Notes: a model not told the origin generated them from the sequence alone. A DNA stretch of 60,122 nucleotides from CAZZCP01 sp964653235 (GCA_964653235.1 CAZZCP010000005.1:1-60122), one strand, 5' to 3'. Shown: positions 17,427-26,616, numbered from the stretch's first letter. Numbers and translations are program-made.

Positions 17427-17496
17427 AGTTTTAAACTATCATATATATAATTAAATAATACTTTTTTATTATGTAAATCTCGCCGATTATAAATCC

Positions 17497-18303
17497 ATGA
17501 AAACAATGAATCGCAGAAAATTTCTGGTTTTAACAAGTTTATGCGGCCTAGCCCAGTGGCTAGGAATACGGCCAATAGGAGGTGCTACTGTGAAAAAAGA
17601 ACTTATACTATCGAATACAAGAGGACATGCAGATCATGGCTGGCTTAAGTCAAAACACAGTTTTAGTTTTGCGAGCTACTATGACCCAAATAGAATGGGC
17701 TTTGGTTTGCTGCGAGTTTTGAATGACGACATCTTAGATCCAAAGACAGGTTTTGGAACACACCCTCATCAAAATATGGAAATTGTATCGATTCCTCTTC
17801 GTGGTGCTCTAAAACACAAAGACAGTGAGGGCAATGAGAGCATCATTCAAAATTCTGAGGCTCAATTGATGTCAGCAGGCACAGGTGTGTATCATTCGGA
17901 GTACAATGCTTCTGAAATTGAAGATGCCAATTTTTTGCAAATTTGGGTTCTGCCCGAAAAGAAAGACATTCCACCTCGCTATGATCAAAAAAAATTTGAT
18001 CTTACCGGTAGAAAAAATCAATTTCAAACAGTCGTTAGCCCAATGGACAAAGATGATTCTGGAGTAAAGATCAATCAACAAGCCTACTTTTCTTTAGCCT
18101 CACTGGAGCAGGGAAAGTCTTTAGACTACAAACTTCATTCTGCAAAAAATGGCGTCTATCTGTTTTTAATTGAAGGAGAGCTAGAGGTAGCAGGCGAAAA
18201 GCTCAAACAGCGAGATGCACTTAGTCTTGTAGACCTTGCCAAGCTTGAGTTGAAAGCCACAAAAAATGCCGAGATTCTCTTGATCGAAGTCCCGATGGTA
18301 TAA
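17497..18303 (+). CDS. Pirin-family protein with a Tat-type signal peptide
   Basis: 268 residues. The N-terminus MNRRKFLVLTSL carries a twin-arginine motif and a hydrophobic stretch, followed by a bicupin pirin. The pirin hallmark is FGTHPHQNMEIVSIPLRGALKHKDSEGN (about 87-114) with metal-ligand His residues. Pirins are normally cytoplasmic quercetinases or regulators, so an exported pirin is unusual. The promoter region shared with the divergent LysR gene holds GCCGAT 15 bases before the ATG but no matching -35. A terminator follows. Confidence 0.88.
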   Translation: MKTMNRRKFLVLTSLCGLAQWLGIRPIGGATVKKELILSNTRGHADHGWLKSKHSFSFASYYDPNRMGFGLLRVLNDDILDPKTGFGTHPHQNMEIVSIPLRGALKHKDSEGNESIIQNSEAQLMSAGTGVYHSEYNASEIEDANFLQIWVLPEKKDIPPRYDQKKFDLTGRKNQFQTVVSPMDKDDSGVKINQQAYFSLASLEQGKSLDYKLHSAKNGVYLFLIEGELEVAGEKLKQRDALSLVDLAKLELKATKNAEILLIEVPMV

Positions 18304-18329
18304 GCCTATACAAGTTTTATACACCTTTA

Positions 18330-18353
18330 GAGGGCGATATTAGCCCTCTTTTG
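18330..18353 (+). terminator. Rho-independent terminator after pirin gene
   Basis: GAGGGC, a seven-base loop, GCCCTC, then TTTT. Confidence 0.8.
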
Positions 18354-18407
18354 TTCAATACGATTAGGGTAAAAAACGATAAACTATGAAAAAAAAGCCC
18401 CCTTTAC

Positions 18408-18433
18408 TTAAGTCAGTCTCATAGTGATCCGAT
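18408..18433 (+). promoter_or_regulatory. FliA-like leaderless promoter, copy 2
   Basis: TTAAGTCA (18408-18415), 12-base spacer, TCCGAT (18428-18433), 8 bases to the ATG at 18442. The spacer begins GTCTCA, as in the 25280 copy. Confidence 0.8.
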
Positions 18434-18441
18434 GAAAAGAT

Positions 18442-19563
18442 ATGATTTATCGTAGAATTCTAATGATTTTTCCCGTTCTAATTGCTTTAGGCTTGTACCA
18501 AAATTGCAGTCAAAGCGAATTGCAACGGCAATCATCATCTGCTGAGCCCAATAGGCTTAGCAGTTGCCAAGAGGGTTTTTCTGAGCCTTTGCAGATTACT
18601 TCAGGTATAGAGCATTGCATAAGCACAGCATCTGTTTTGAATATAAATATGCAAGAGCATTCCAATAAGCGAATGAAAGTCTGTGCCTATAATGCATGCG
18701 GTTTAAAAAGAGCCGATGGCTTAGGCTTTTTAGAGAGCCTTGGAGATATGAGTTCGTTAACAGAATCTTGTGTTCCGAATCGTGAGCTCCCCTTGGCTGG
18801 CTCTAACATAGATTGGTTTGTTGATCCGAATGATGATAGGTTGATGTATGCATATATAGATATTAACAACCAGCAAGCAGAATACCCAGATGGCTTTCAA
18901 CTTTGCTTTCAAAATGCAGTATCAAGATCGAGTGATCAATTAGAGGTAGTGTTTCAAAATGAGGCGCAGGCCCCTCCTGTAGATCCACCTCCTTCGCCGA
19001 ATCCAGATCCACCTCCTTCGCCGCCACCTACAGCTAGTGTTTGTGATAATCTTCCCGCAGATTCGAGAAAGGCTTCAAGTTTTCGTGTAGAGCGAAATAA
19101 TTTAGATATAGGCTCCATGAGCACTTATCAAGAATGGTTAGGACCTTTTCCGATGTATGACTACGCGAATGCAATTTATAGAATTGATATCCGTCGAGAT
19201 GAATATCTTTCCCTTCCGTTTACCGTGCCTCAAAACCCTTCCAATCCGAGAGCCCGGTTGCAATTCACTTGGGAAGACAATACCAATAACTCAGATGGGG
19301 TATCTTTAAGCATATCAGAATGTGAAGGTGGAATTCTTAAGTCTCATGCTTTAAGACCCGAATGTTATAGAGCGGCTGGGAAAACAGGCGCCGATATTAA
19401 AATTGGTATAAATCCTCAGAACAGTCTTTGCTTATTAGAACCTGGTAAAACCTACTATCTGAACGTAATGCATTTGAATGAAGCAGGTGAAAAAACCTGT
19501 GATCGAAGCTCTTGCACTTGGTTGGTTGCTCCCAAAGGTACAGGTTCCATTCCCTCGCCTTAA
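18442..19563 (+). CDS. YQNC-type lipoprotein with proline-rich linker
   Basis: 373 residues. The signal ends in GLYQNCSQSEL with Cys22 as the likely lipid site. Module 1 (about 37-160) is Cys-rich (QITSGIEHC, KVCAYNACG, LCFQ) and resembles a module in the lipoprotein at 25314. A proline-rich linker (about 175-200) is encoded by a repeated 20-base unit at about 18980-19025. Module 2 (about 205-373) is a beta-rich, Cys-paired domain. The start has a FliA-like promoter at fixed distance and no Shine-Dalgarno site. Likely surface-exposed; function unknown. Confidence 0.75.
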   Translation: MIYRRILMIFPVLIALGLYQNCSQSELQRQSSSAEPNRLSSCQEGFSEPLQITSGIEHCISTASVLNINMQEHSNKRMKVCAYNACGLKRADGLGFLESLGDMSSLTESCVPNRELPLAGSNIDWFVDPNDDRLMYAYIDINNQQAEYPDGFQLCFQNAVSRSSDQLEVVFQNEAQAPPVDPPPSPNPDPPPSPPPTASVCDNLPADSRKASSFRVERNNLDIGSMSTYQEWLGPFPMYDYANAIYRIDIRRDEYLSLPFTVPQNPSNPRARLQFTWEDNTNNSDGVSLSISECEGGILKSHALRPECYRAAGKTGADIKIGINPQNSLCLLEPGKTYYLNVMHLNEAGEKTCDRSSCTWLVAPKGTGSIPSP

Positions 19564-19606
19564 CTACAGATCTTGCAATCTTTTGAAAAAGATTTAAGAT
19601 CAAGTG

Positions 19607-20179
19607 ATGAGTGCTTCTAAAGAAAAAAAAGAGCTTGATTTTAATATTATCAATTTAATGAAGTGTAGCATTTTTGATGAGCAAGGAAATGAACACATAG
19701 TGCAAAGCCTTTGGCAAAATCAGCCAGTTATTTTGGTTTTTCTTAGACACTTTGCTTGTATTGAATGTCGAACCCATGCCAAAAAAATTTGGATTGAGAG
19801 AGAAAAATATGAAAAAGGAGTGGCCAAAATAATTTTTATTGGCAATGGCTCTGCAAATTTTATTCAAGGCTTTAAAGAAGATTTGGGAATCAAAGATGCT
19901 CCCATATTTACTGACCCGAGTCTTAAAGTTTTTAAATCTGCAGGCTTTAAGAGAAACTTCTTGGCGGCTATAGGCCCTAAATCTATAGTTCAAGGAATCA
20001 AGATGTCCAAAGAGGGCAACAAACAAGGAAAGTATACGAAAGATGCAGGTGATCTATGGCAGTTGGGTGGAGTCATTGCAATCAATCGAGATGGTAGAGT
20101 GCTATTTAAATATGTAAATCAAAGACTAGGAGATTACCCTCCTGAAAATGATCTTAAGAATATTTCGGACCAAAGTTAA
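19607..20179 (+). CDS. Peroxiredoxin-like (AhpC/TSA_2, PRXL2-type) protein
   Basis: About 190 residues with a thioredoxin fold. The active-site region reads FLRHFACIECR, with a CxxC-like pair on the helix start as in PRXL2/SelU-type proteins, and the later strand VIAINRDGRVLFKYVNQRLGDYPP is typical of that group. Probable thiol redox enzyme; substrate unknown. The start may be GTG 19604 or ATG 19607; neither has a good ribosome site. The aldehyde dehydrogenase gene begins immediately after the stop, suggesting one operon. Confidence 0.78.
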   Translation: MSASKEKKELDFNIINLMKCSIFDEQGNEHIVQSLWQNQPVILVFLRHFACIECRTHAKKIWIEREKYEKGVAKIIFIGNGSANFIQGFKEDLGIKDAPIFTDPSLKVFKSAGFKRNFLAAIGPKSIVQGIKMSKEGNKQGKYTKDAGDLWQLGGVIAINRDGRVLFKYVNQRLGDYPPENDLKNISDQS

Positions 20180-21550
20180 ATGTTTCGATCGATAAACCCG
20201 AAAAACCTAGAGCTGATTCAAGAGTATTCGTTAGACTCTAAATCTTTGATTCATAAAAAAATTGAGCTCGCTCAACAAGCATATCATGAGTGGCGAAAAA
20301 CAGATTTTTCTTATAGAAAGAATTTACTCTTAAAACTCAAAGAAGAATTAAATCAAAACAAACAAAACTATGCCGTGCTCATTAGCAATGAAATGGGTAA
20401 GCCCATTCTTCAATCGATGGCTGAAATTGAAAAATGTCAGCTCATGTGCGAGTATTACGCTGAAAACGCAGAAAAATTTTTATCTCCCGAAAAAATACAA
20501 AGCCAGTACGAAATCAGTGAAGTTCATCATCGGCCCCTTGGGATTGTTTTTTCGATCATGCCTTGGAACTTTCCCTTTTGGCAGGTTTTGCGTTTTGCTT
20601 GTCCGGCAATTATGGCAGGCAATAGCGTTCTTTTAAAACATGCAGAAAACGTTTGTGGGTCAAGCCTTGCGATTGCCAAAATCTTTCAAGATGCCGGCTA
20701 CCCTTTAGGTCTTTTTCAAAGTCTTATATGTGAAGTCGATCAGGTAGAAGAGATTATTGCTCATTCTCATGTTCGAGCTGTTACCCTTACTGGTAGTACG
20801 CAAGCTGGAAGATCGGTAGCGAGTCTTGCAGGACAGTATTTAAAGAAAACAGTTCTGGAGCTTGGCGGAAGTGACCCCTACCTCATTTTAGAAGATGCCA
20901 ATATAAAGCTTGCGGTAAAGGCTTGTGCCAAAGCACGAATGCTCAATGCAGGACAGAGCTGTATTAGTCCAAAACGTCTGATTGTATGCGATTCGGTTTA
21001 TAATGACTTTCGCAAAGAATTTTTGGATGAGTTCTCTCAAATACAGTTGGGAGATCCCTTAGAGAAAACAACAGACATGGGCCCAATGGCAAGAATGGAT
21101 CTGAAAGAAAAACTTATCTCTCAACTAGAAAAGAGTTTGCAAATGGGTGCAAAGAAAATCTTTGGTGAAAGCCCAAGAGATGCCGAGGCTGCTTTTTTTC
21201 CACCGACAGTGATAGAGAATATTACAAGGGATATGCCCGCCTATAATGAAGAGCTCTTTGGACCAGTTGCGGTACTGATTCGTGCAAAGGATCGAGAAGA
21301 TGCTTTGCAGATTGCAAATGAGAGCGAGTATGGCTTGGGCGCTGCCATTTTTTCGCAAAATATACAAAAATCATATAACACAGCGATTGCAGAAATCGAT
21401 AGTGGAAGCTGCTTTGTGAATGATTTTTGTAAATCAGACCCAAAACTTCCTTTTGGCGGAATCAAAAACTCAGGCTACGGCAGAGAGCTCTCGCGCTATG
21501 GAATTCTTGAGTTTACCAATACGAAAAGCATTTGCCTCGCAAAGAACTAA
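20180..21550 (+). CDS. NAD(P)-dependent aldehyde dehydrogenase, succinate-semialdehyde type
   Basis: 456 residues. Motifs: IMPWNFPFWQVLR (about 127-139), TGSTQAGRSVA, catalytic Glu in LELGGSDPYL, catalytic Cys in NAGQSCISPKR, and EELFGPVA. The short N-terminus and the SCISPKR loop match succinate-semialdehyde dehydrogenases of the Sad/GabD-like group, giving succinate from its semialdehyde, but related aldehydes are possible. The ATG directly follows the TAA of the PRXL2-like gene. Its end overlaps the convergent lipoprotein gene by four bases. Confidence 0.9.
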   Translation: MFRSINPKNLELIQEYSLDSKSLIHKKIELAQQAYHEWRKTDFSYRKNLLLKLKEELNQNKQNYAVLISNEMGKPILQSMAEIEKCQLMCEYYAENAEKFLSPEKIQSQYEISEVHHRPLGIVFSIMPWNFPFWQVLRFACPAIMAGNSVLLKHAENVCGSSLAIAKIFQDAGYPLGLFQSLICEVDQVEEIIAHSHVRAVTLTGSTQAGRSVASLAGQYLKKTVLELGGSDPYLILEDANIKLAVKACAKARMLNAGQSCISPKRLIVCDSVYNDFRKEFLDEFSQIQLGDPLEKTTDMGPMARMDLKEKLISQLEKSLQMGAKKIFGESPRDAEAAFFPPTVIENITRDMPAYNEELFGPVAVLIRAKDREDALQIANESEYGLGAAIFSQNIQKSYNTAIAEIDSGSCFVNDFCKSDPKLPFGGIKNSGYGRELSRYGILEFTNTKSICLAKN

Positions 21551-22995
21551 AACGAAAGACTTGCTTTGACCGACTCAATAAAATTGGGCTCATAAACACT
21601 AAGGTCAAAACCACCCATGCTTTTGTAATCATCTAAATAGGGAATTCGAAAAGTCATCACCTGCCTGTGATCTTCACGGGTTTCAATAATTACATCTCTT
21701 ACCTCTAAAGAATTCCCGTTGCGATCGGTGAGAATCGCAAAGGCATCACGCGAGATGTTTTCAGCCACAATCCAAACACATTCTTGGTTGTCACAACCAA
21801 ATCCCGAGTCGACTATTCTAGGGCGTCCTAAGTAATTGTTAAAGTCCACAGGAAAATCCACAGAGAAGTAATGATTTACATGATTTTTGTGTAGTGGCCA
21901 TTGATGAATTCCCACTATATTCAGTCCTAATCTTTCTCCTCGAAAGAAGATCTCTTCAGCGATTTCTAAATCATTGTAATAAGTTTCTTGAATGATAATG
22001 GGTTTTTTCCACTCACCGATTTCTTTTAATTCAGAATTGATTTCTCGAAGTCGATCTGAGATATCTTGATACACATCAATAGCAAAAGCAGAGGGACGTG
22101 CTCCGGCATCGTCGTACAAACTTACACTTCTTAAAATGTTTCCAGGTTGGGCAATCATTGAAAAGCCGTAAGAGTCATACGAGTTAAAATTAAAAACATA
22201 GTTCTTCCACATTCGATCCATCCACTCACGGTTTTGACCTTTAAATCTTCCACCTAACTCCAAACCAAGATCATACATGACTTTAATTTCTTTAGGATGC
22301 GCCTCAATTCTTTTGATGGTGTTGTAAGCTAAATTCCAGCTTCTTTCAAAAAGATCATCTTGCCATGAAGACCATTCGATGGGATCAAAGCTTCCTTGAG
22401 GGGCAAATCGAATATTCACCTGGTTAAAGCCAAGCTCATCAATGATATCGATTACATTTAAAAGGTTCTCTTGTACTTGAACTGGAAAATCATTGCCTTG
22501 CAAATAAAGCGCATGCCCATAGGTGTAAGTATTGGGATCAGGTTGAGGATCAGGAATATACCATAAAATAAGACTGATTGCTTTTTGTCCCTGTTGGTCC
22601 ATTTGTTCTAGCTGACTTCGAACTCTATTGGGGCGATGATGGTAATAGCCCAATACGGGTTGCAGATTGTCTTGATCAAACCAAGGAAAGGGATCGGTAT
22701 CTTCGACATAATCAGTAATTGAGCCCACAGTAATCATGGGGTAGTTCGATCCACCTGAAATCAATCCATAAATATCGGCCGGGCTTAGACTGAGTGGAGG
22801 CGGAGGATTGTTTGGCAACACAGGATCTAAGATAGATTCAGGGTTGGGTGTGGCGTCTGATCTGTCTGGCGGGCTTGGATCAGGTGTTGGAACCTCTTGA
22901 GATACAGTTGTCGGTTCAAGTTCTTTTTTATCAGAACAAGAAACTGTCATTAATAATGACGAAAGAATGAAAAGGATAATACGAAACTCTCTCAC
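21547..22995 (-). CDS. Secreted lipoprotein with a probable TIM-barrel hydrolase-like domain
   Basis: 482 residues from a GTG start. The lipobox TVSC (Cys20) is followed by a Pro-rich linker (about 30-70). The body has the look of a glycosidase-like barrel: ISLILWYIPDPQ, FNQVNIRFAPQG, IKVMYDLGLELG and KKPIIIQETYYND, the last with a Glu placed like a clan-A nucleophile. I cannot assign a GH family. Convergent with the aldehyde dehydrogenase. No strong ribosome site before the GTG. Confidence 0.65.
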   Translation of the reverse strand: MREFRIILFILSSLLMTVSCSDKKELEPTTVSQEVPTPDPSPPDRSDATPNPESILDPVLPNNPPPPLSLSPADIYGLISGGSNYPMITVGSITDYVEDTDPFPWFDQDNLQPVLGYYHHRPNRVRSQLEQMDQQGQKAISLILWYIPDPQPDPNTYTYGHALYLQGNDFPVQVQENLLNVIDIIDELGFNQVNIRFAPQGSFDPIEWSSWQDDLFERSWNLAYNTIKRIEAHPKEIKVMYDLGLELGGRFKGQNREWMDRMWKNYVFNFNSYDSYGFSMIAQPGNILRSVSLYDDAGARPSAFAIDVYQDISDRLREINSELKEIGEWKKPIIIQETYYNDLEIAEEIFFRGERLGLNIVGIHQWPLHKNHVNHYFSVDFPVDFNNYLGRPRIVDSGFGCDNQECVWIVAENISRDAFAILTDRNGNSLEVRDVIIETREDHRQVMTFRIPYLDDYKSMGGFDLSVYEPNFIESVKASLSF

Positions 22996-23173
22996 TTTGT
23001 TTTATTGAGCAAAAATCATTCCGTTTCAGATACAAAAGAATTCAATCAAACAGAGCTATGTTGTAGAGTATATAGCCAATTGTAGCTTTGATAGACGGTT
23101 TTAGCTGTTGAACTTTAAGACGGTTGCAAATCTCCTAAACACTTGTAAATATTGAATAAATATAGTCTTGTAA

Positions 23174-23199
23174 TAAAGCAAAACGCCATTAAGGCCGAT
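23174..23199 (+). promoter_or_regulatory. FliA-like leaderless promoter, copy 3
   Basis: TAAAGCAA (23174-23181), 12-base spacer, GCCGAT followed by AA (23194-23201), 8 bases from GCCGAT to the ATG at 23208. This copy has the exact GCCGATAA of the FliA consensus. Confidence 0.85.
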
Positions 23200-23207
23200 A
23201 AGCATGT

Positions 23208-25238
23208 ATGAAATTTAGATATCAAAAAATATCTTTATTAAATATTCTTATCATTTTGCTCCTAGCGTATCAAAATTGTAGTGATACTGAGTTCGGTGAA
23301 AAAGATCCTCAGCCCTTTTTAAATGCAAATGTGGCTACGACTCCTGAAGACACCCCTGCAGACTTTCAATTGGTCGGAGAAATTGGTAATCCACTGTTTT
23401 CGATTCCCGGAATGGATGCAGTTGGTTTAAAAACGGAGCATGGATTCGTAAGCAATTTAGATCCTGCGACGGGGAGTTTTCACTATCAACCAGACGCAAA
23501 TTATAATGGTCCTGATCGCTTCACATATGTTTTGACCGGCGGTGGGGGTCGATTTGAAAATATTTTTCAAATTGATGTGACTCCAGTAAATGATTTGCCA
23601 CAAGTACGTGACTTGGTCGTACAGATTCAAGCGGGACAACCAAAATCTTTTAATCTTCCTTGGTTACAAGATATGTGGGCTGCTGAAGATCAAAACCCTA
23701 ATTTTCGAATTGATATTGAAGATGAAGCCGATGAAATGCGTCTGAACCTAAAGGGCTTTCAGGTAAATCCTGGCCATACATTTCCTGATGAGGGTCGTAT
23801 TGTTCGTGATTCATCAATTCAGCTGACTTACTTTCAAGACCCTCAAGCATTGGGTGTCTATACACATACTTTTGAAGTTGTTGATCGTGATGGTGGCAAA
23901 TCTGAATTTCGAATTACTTTCGAATTGCCAAGCCCACTGCTTGACTTTGAGCCTGCACTTGCGGTTGCGAATCCAAGTTGTTTGTTTTGTCATGCCAATG
24001 TTCAGGGAAATATTATCTCTGAATTTAAAAGCCACCTTAGTCCTTCAAGTAATGAAGTCAATTTGGTTGAAGGCTCAACAAGTCGATATTTTGTTGGCTG
24101 GCCGCACGGTACTCGAATCGCTCCGGGTTCAAGTTTTGTTGATGGAAAATTCTTTGTACCCAATAAAAATTTAGACACAGAGACTCGAAACTATATCTCT
24201 AACACATTAAAAAATGCATATTTTATTCCAAATGACCAGGGAAGCAGGCGTGATATCAATCTACTTGATATTTACAATCTTGTAATTGATGAAAGAGGAA
24301 GCCCTACCCCCGAGGTAAATGGCTTTAACAACAATCCAAATGTCGTGCCCTACCGAATATCACAAAATCAGAACCTTTTTAGCCTCACTACGATTGCAGA
24401 CTTTGTTGAGTTATCATTTAATGATAGAACACCCCAATACGTAAATGTTTTGAGTTCAAACAATGCTTACCCTAGAAGGGTTGCGGACAATACAAATGTT
24501 GAAATCATTCGTCAGATTCAGATCAAAGCACCTACAGTAGCTCAGTTAAGAACTGCATTTAAAGTCGATTCATCTGTGAAGAAGAAGTTTATTGGGCAAG
24601 GTGATCAAGCATTGAATAATTCAGCTTCTGCCATTGTTGAAAGAAGTGGGTATTTTGAAAACAATGGAACTTTAGAGTGCGATGGTGATCTCTACATTAA
24701 TGGTATTCTATACTTGAGTGACTTTAAGGTAAGAACCAATACAGGATGTAGAATCTATGTTACCAAATCGATTTTTGTTTATGGAAATCCAAACGATACG
24801 AATGCAAAAGCGATCAATATTTTTGATCCAAATCCAAATGATCGAATTGATGCACACTTACAAATGACCAGCTCTTCTGCGATTGTACTGGGTGTAGGTG
24901 CCGATCGCTTAAGAGGAAATCGTAAGACTGATATGGAAAATGGTGTTGGCTTTTTTGCCTCTCAGCTCGACCAAGATGTAAATGCCTTAGATGGCAAAGA
25001 AGATCTCAGTGGAGCTGGATCTCGAGGCGGAAGAGCCCGTGATCTCAAATTTGAAAAAGTATTGCTCAATGCACCGCTGGTAACGACAAGGTATCGCGGT
25101 GATGTAAGTGGAGTGATTATAACAGAATTCATCTTTCCATCACTGGGACGATTCTCTTATATGTATGATCCCACTTTCTCTCGAGTTCCCATTTTACCCA
25201 AACTGCCACCCGATAGCTTTTTTAATGTTCGAAGATAG
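23208..25238 (+). CDS. YQNC-type lipoprotein with cadherin-like repeat and CxxCH motif
   Basis: 676 residues. The signal ends LLAYQNCSDTEF with Cys24. Residues about 40-130 form a cadherin/VCBS-like Ig repeat (PDANYNGPDRFTYVLTG, DVTPVNDLP), and a second Ig-like region reaches about 240. NPSCLFCHANVQG (about 254-266) contains CLFCH, a c-type haem motif or a metal site. The C-terminal half is beta-rich with a DGDLYINGILYLS segment reminiscent of parallel-helix or polymer-binding folds. FliA-like promoter; no ribosome site. Probably a surface adhesin or redox-decorated surface protein (inference). Confidence 0.75.
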   Translation: MKFRYQKISLLNILIILLLAYQNCSDTEFGEKDPQPFLNANVATTPEDTPADFQLVGEIGNPLFSIPGMDAVGLKTEHGFVSNLDPATGSFHYQPDANYNGPDRFTYVLTGGGGRFENIFQIDVTPVNDLPQVRDLVVQIQAGQPKSFNLPWLQDMWAAEDQNPNFRIDIEDEADEMRLNLKGFQVNPGHTFPDEGRIVRDSSIQLTYFQDPQALGVYTHTFEVVDRDGGKSEFRITFELPSPLLDFEPALAVANPSCLFCHANVQGNIISEFKSHLSPSSNEVNLVEGSTSRYFVGWPHGTRIAPGSSFVDGKFFVPNKNLDTETRNYISNTLKNAYFIPNDQGSRRDINLLDIYNLVIDERGSPTPEVNGFNNNPNVVPYRISQNQNLFSLTTIADFVELSFNDRTPQYVNVLSSNNAYPRRVADNTNVEIIRQIQIKAPTVAQLRTAFKVDSSVKKKFIGQGDQALNNSASAIVERSGYFENNGTLECDGDLYINGILYLSDFKVRTNTGCRIYVTKSIFVYGNPNDTNAKAINIFDPNPNDRIDAHLQMTSSSAIVLGVGADRLRGNRKTDMENGVGFFASQLDQDVNALDGKEDLSGAGSRGGRARDLKFEKVLLNAPLVTTRYRGDVSGVIITEFIFPSLGRFSYMYDPTFSRVPILPKLPPDSFFNVRR

Positions 25239-25279
25239 TTGGCTAACAGTAAGTCTAGCAAAAAAATACCTTGTTTTGC

Positions 25280-25305
25280 TAAAGTCAGTCTCAGATTGAA
25301 CCGAT
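25280..25305 (+). promoter_or_regulatory. FliA-like leaderless promoter, copy 4
   Basis: TAAAGTCA (25280-25287), 12-base spacer, ACCGAT (25300-25305), 8 bases to the ATG at 25314. Confidence 0.85.
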
Positions 25306-25313
25306 AGGAATAC

Positions 25314-26582
25314 ATGAACTTATTGACTATTCATAGAATTTTAAGCTTCTTCATGGTCGTTCTTGCATTGGGATTGTATCAAAACTGCAGCCAATCCGAA
25401 TTGTCAAGCCGAGGTGGTAGCTCAGTTCAGGGCAACAATCCACCAACTGACTTTTGCTCTCCCGAGGGAGATTGTGCATCAACTCGATCTTTTACTTACA
25501 ATCCGCAGAATGACTCAGTGATGTTTGAGGGCTGGGCTTGTAAGTTTGGGGTACAAGATAGTCAAGTTCTTGGTTTTAATACACCTTTCACTTCTTTTGC
25601 ACTCCCGGCGAATTTACCAAGTCAATCGCAAGATGCAGAAACTGTTTGTGGTTTTACAAATACTGCTTTTTCATATGCCTTTCCATCAGCAGATATATTG
25701 GAATTGGCTTCAGGATCAGTGCAAATTGTTTTTCAAGGTAGTGGACATCAAGTATTCAGTGTGAGTGTAAATCGCTTGCGTGACATTGTATTGAGCGGCA
25801 GATGTACAAATTTTCCTGAAGATTTTCCAGATGCTTGTGATGGTGATGGTGGTTCAGGTCCGCCTCCACCTCCTATAGCATGTTCTGTTGCCGATCAAGA
25901 AATGCAAATCACCTATGGTATTGGAGACTGTACTGAAAGTTATCAAGAGGGAAGTATTGCAGAGATAAACCAATGGCAATTTGGTTTTGAAGATTTAAAA
26001 GTATGTATTACCAATGTTTGCAACGGTATTGTCGGTTCTGCCCCTCAACAAACTTTAGAGTTTCTGCGAGGGAATGTATTTGCTGGAACCCGAGTTGATT
26101 GCAATTCACAAGCCTTTTTAGATGTTCCAGCGCAAGATAGTGGTATTGAGCTTGAATTTGGTAAATGGCAATTCTTGCCAGCACCAGATGATACAAGAAT
26201 TCAAAGTTTAACTCCTATTTTTAGTTTAGTAGAGAATTTTCAATCGAATTTTCCCATTCGTTCTGAAGTTAGCTTTTGTTTTCAAAAGCCTGTGAATGCA
26301 ACAGACACCGAAGTAAAATCTATTCGGTTTTCGATCACTGCAAAAAACTGTGGATCAGAGATTCTTAGACCCAACGAAGTTTGCTATTTTGAAGGTGGAT
26401 TTGATCGACCAGATTGCAATCGTGATCGAGATGACCCGAGATGGCCTGAAGAAAATATCAATGCTATTTGTCGAAATCATGACCATGACTTAAATCCAGA
26501 TACTCCTCCACCATTCAATAGAAGTATTTCTTGTAGAAATGCTGTAGGAGCGTCAACAAGTATAATTTTAACTTGTGAATAA
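25314..26582 (+). CDS. YQNC-type lipoprotein, two Cys-rich modules
   Basis: 422 residues. The signal ends LGLYQNCSQSEL with Cys25. Module 1 (about 42-170) contains VMFEGWACKFG. Module 2 (about 190-335: QITYGIGDC, LKVCITNVCNG, FCFQ) resembles module 1 of the lipoprotein at 18442 in cysteine spacing and short motifs. A short glycine/proline linker separates the two. The C-terminal tail is Asp/Asn-rich with further Cys. The first nine residues of the mature ends of these two proteins are identical in pattern. FliA-like promoter, leaderless start. Function unknown, likely cell surface. Confidence 0.75.
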   Translation: MNLLTIHRILSFFMVVLALGLYQNCSQSELSSRGGSSVQGNNPPTDFCSPEGDCASTRSFTYNPQNDSVMFEGWACKFGVQDSQVLGFNTPFTSFALPANLPSQSQDAETVCGFTNTAFSYAFPSADILELASGSVQIVFQGSGHQVFSVSVNRLRDIVLSGRCTNFPEDFPDACDGDGGSGPPPPPIACSVADQEMQITYGIGDCTESYQEGSIAEINQWQFGFEDLKVCITNVCNGIVGSAPQQTLEFLRGNVFAGTRVDCNSQAFLDVPAQDSGIELEFGKWQFLPAPDDTRIQSLTPIFSLVENFQSNFPIRSEVSFCFQKPVNATDTEVKSIRFSITAKNCGSEILRPNEVCYFEGGFDRPDCNRDRDDPRWPEENINAICRNHDHDLNPDTPPPFNRSISCRNAVGASTSIILTCE

Positions 26583-26616
26583 AAAAAGGAAGCTTTCGGA
26601 GGGGTAGAAAGCTTCC
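26581..26616 (-). terminator. Rho-independent terminator for hpf (minus strand)
   Basis: GGAAGCTTTC (26588-26597) and GAAAGCTTCC (26607-26616) form a 10-bp stem; on the minus strand it is followed by seven T. It lies downstream of hpf and may also slow transcription from the plus strand. Confidence 0.88.

Noticed and set aside
17482..17497. FliA-like promoter before the pirin gene
   Set aside because: GCCGAT is present, but 15, not 14, bases from the ATG, and nothing like TAAAG lies at the -35 position.
18960..19030. Microsatellite or phase-variable repeat in the 18442 lipoprotein
   Set aside because: The repeated unit encodes a Pro-rich linker and occurs only twice, too few to suggest slippage control.
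22996..23040. FliA-like promoter before the TIM-barrel lipoprotein (minus strand)
   Set aside because: CTCAAT sits at the right distance from the GTG but matches only part of the -10, and the -35 is poor.
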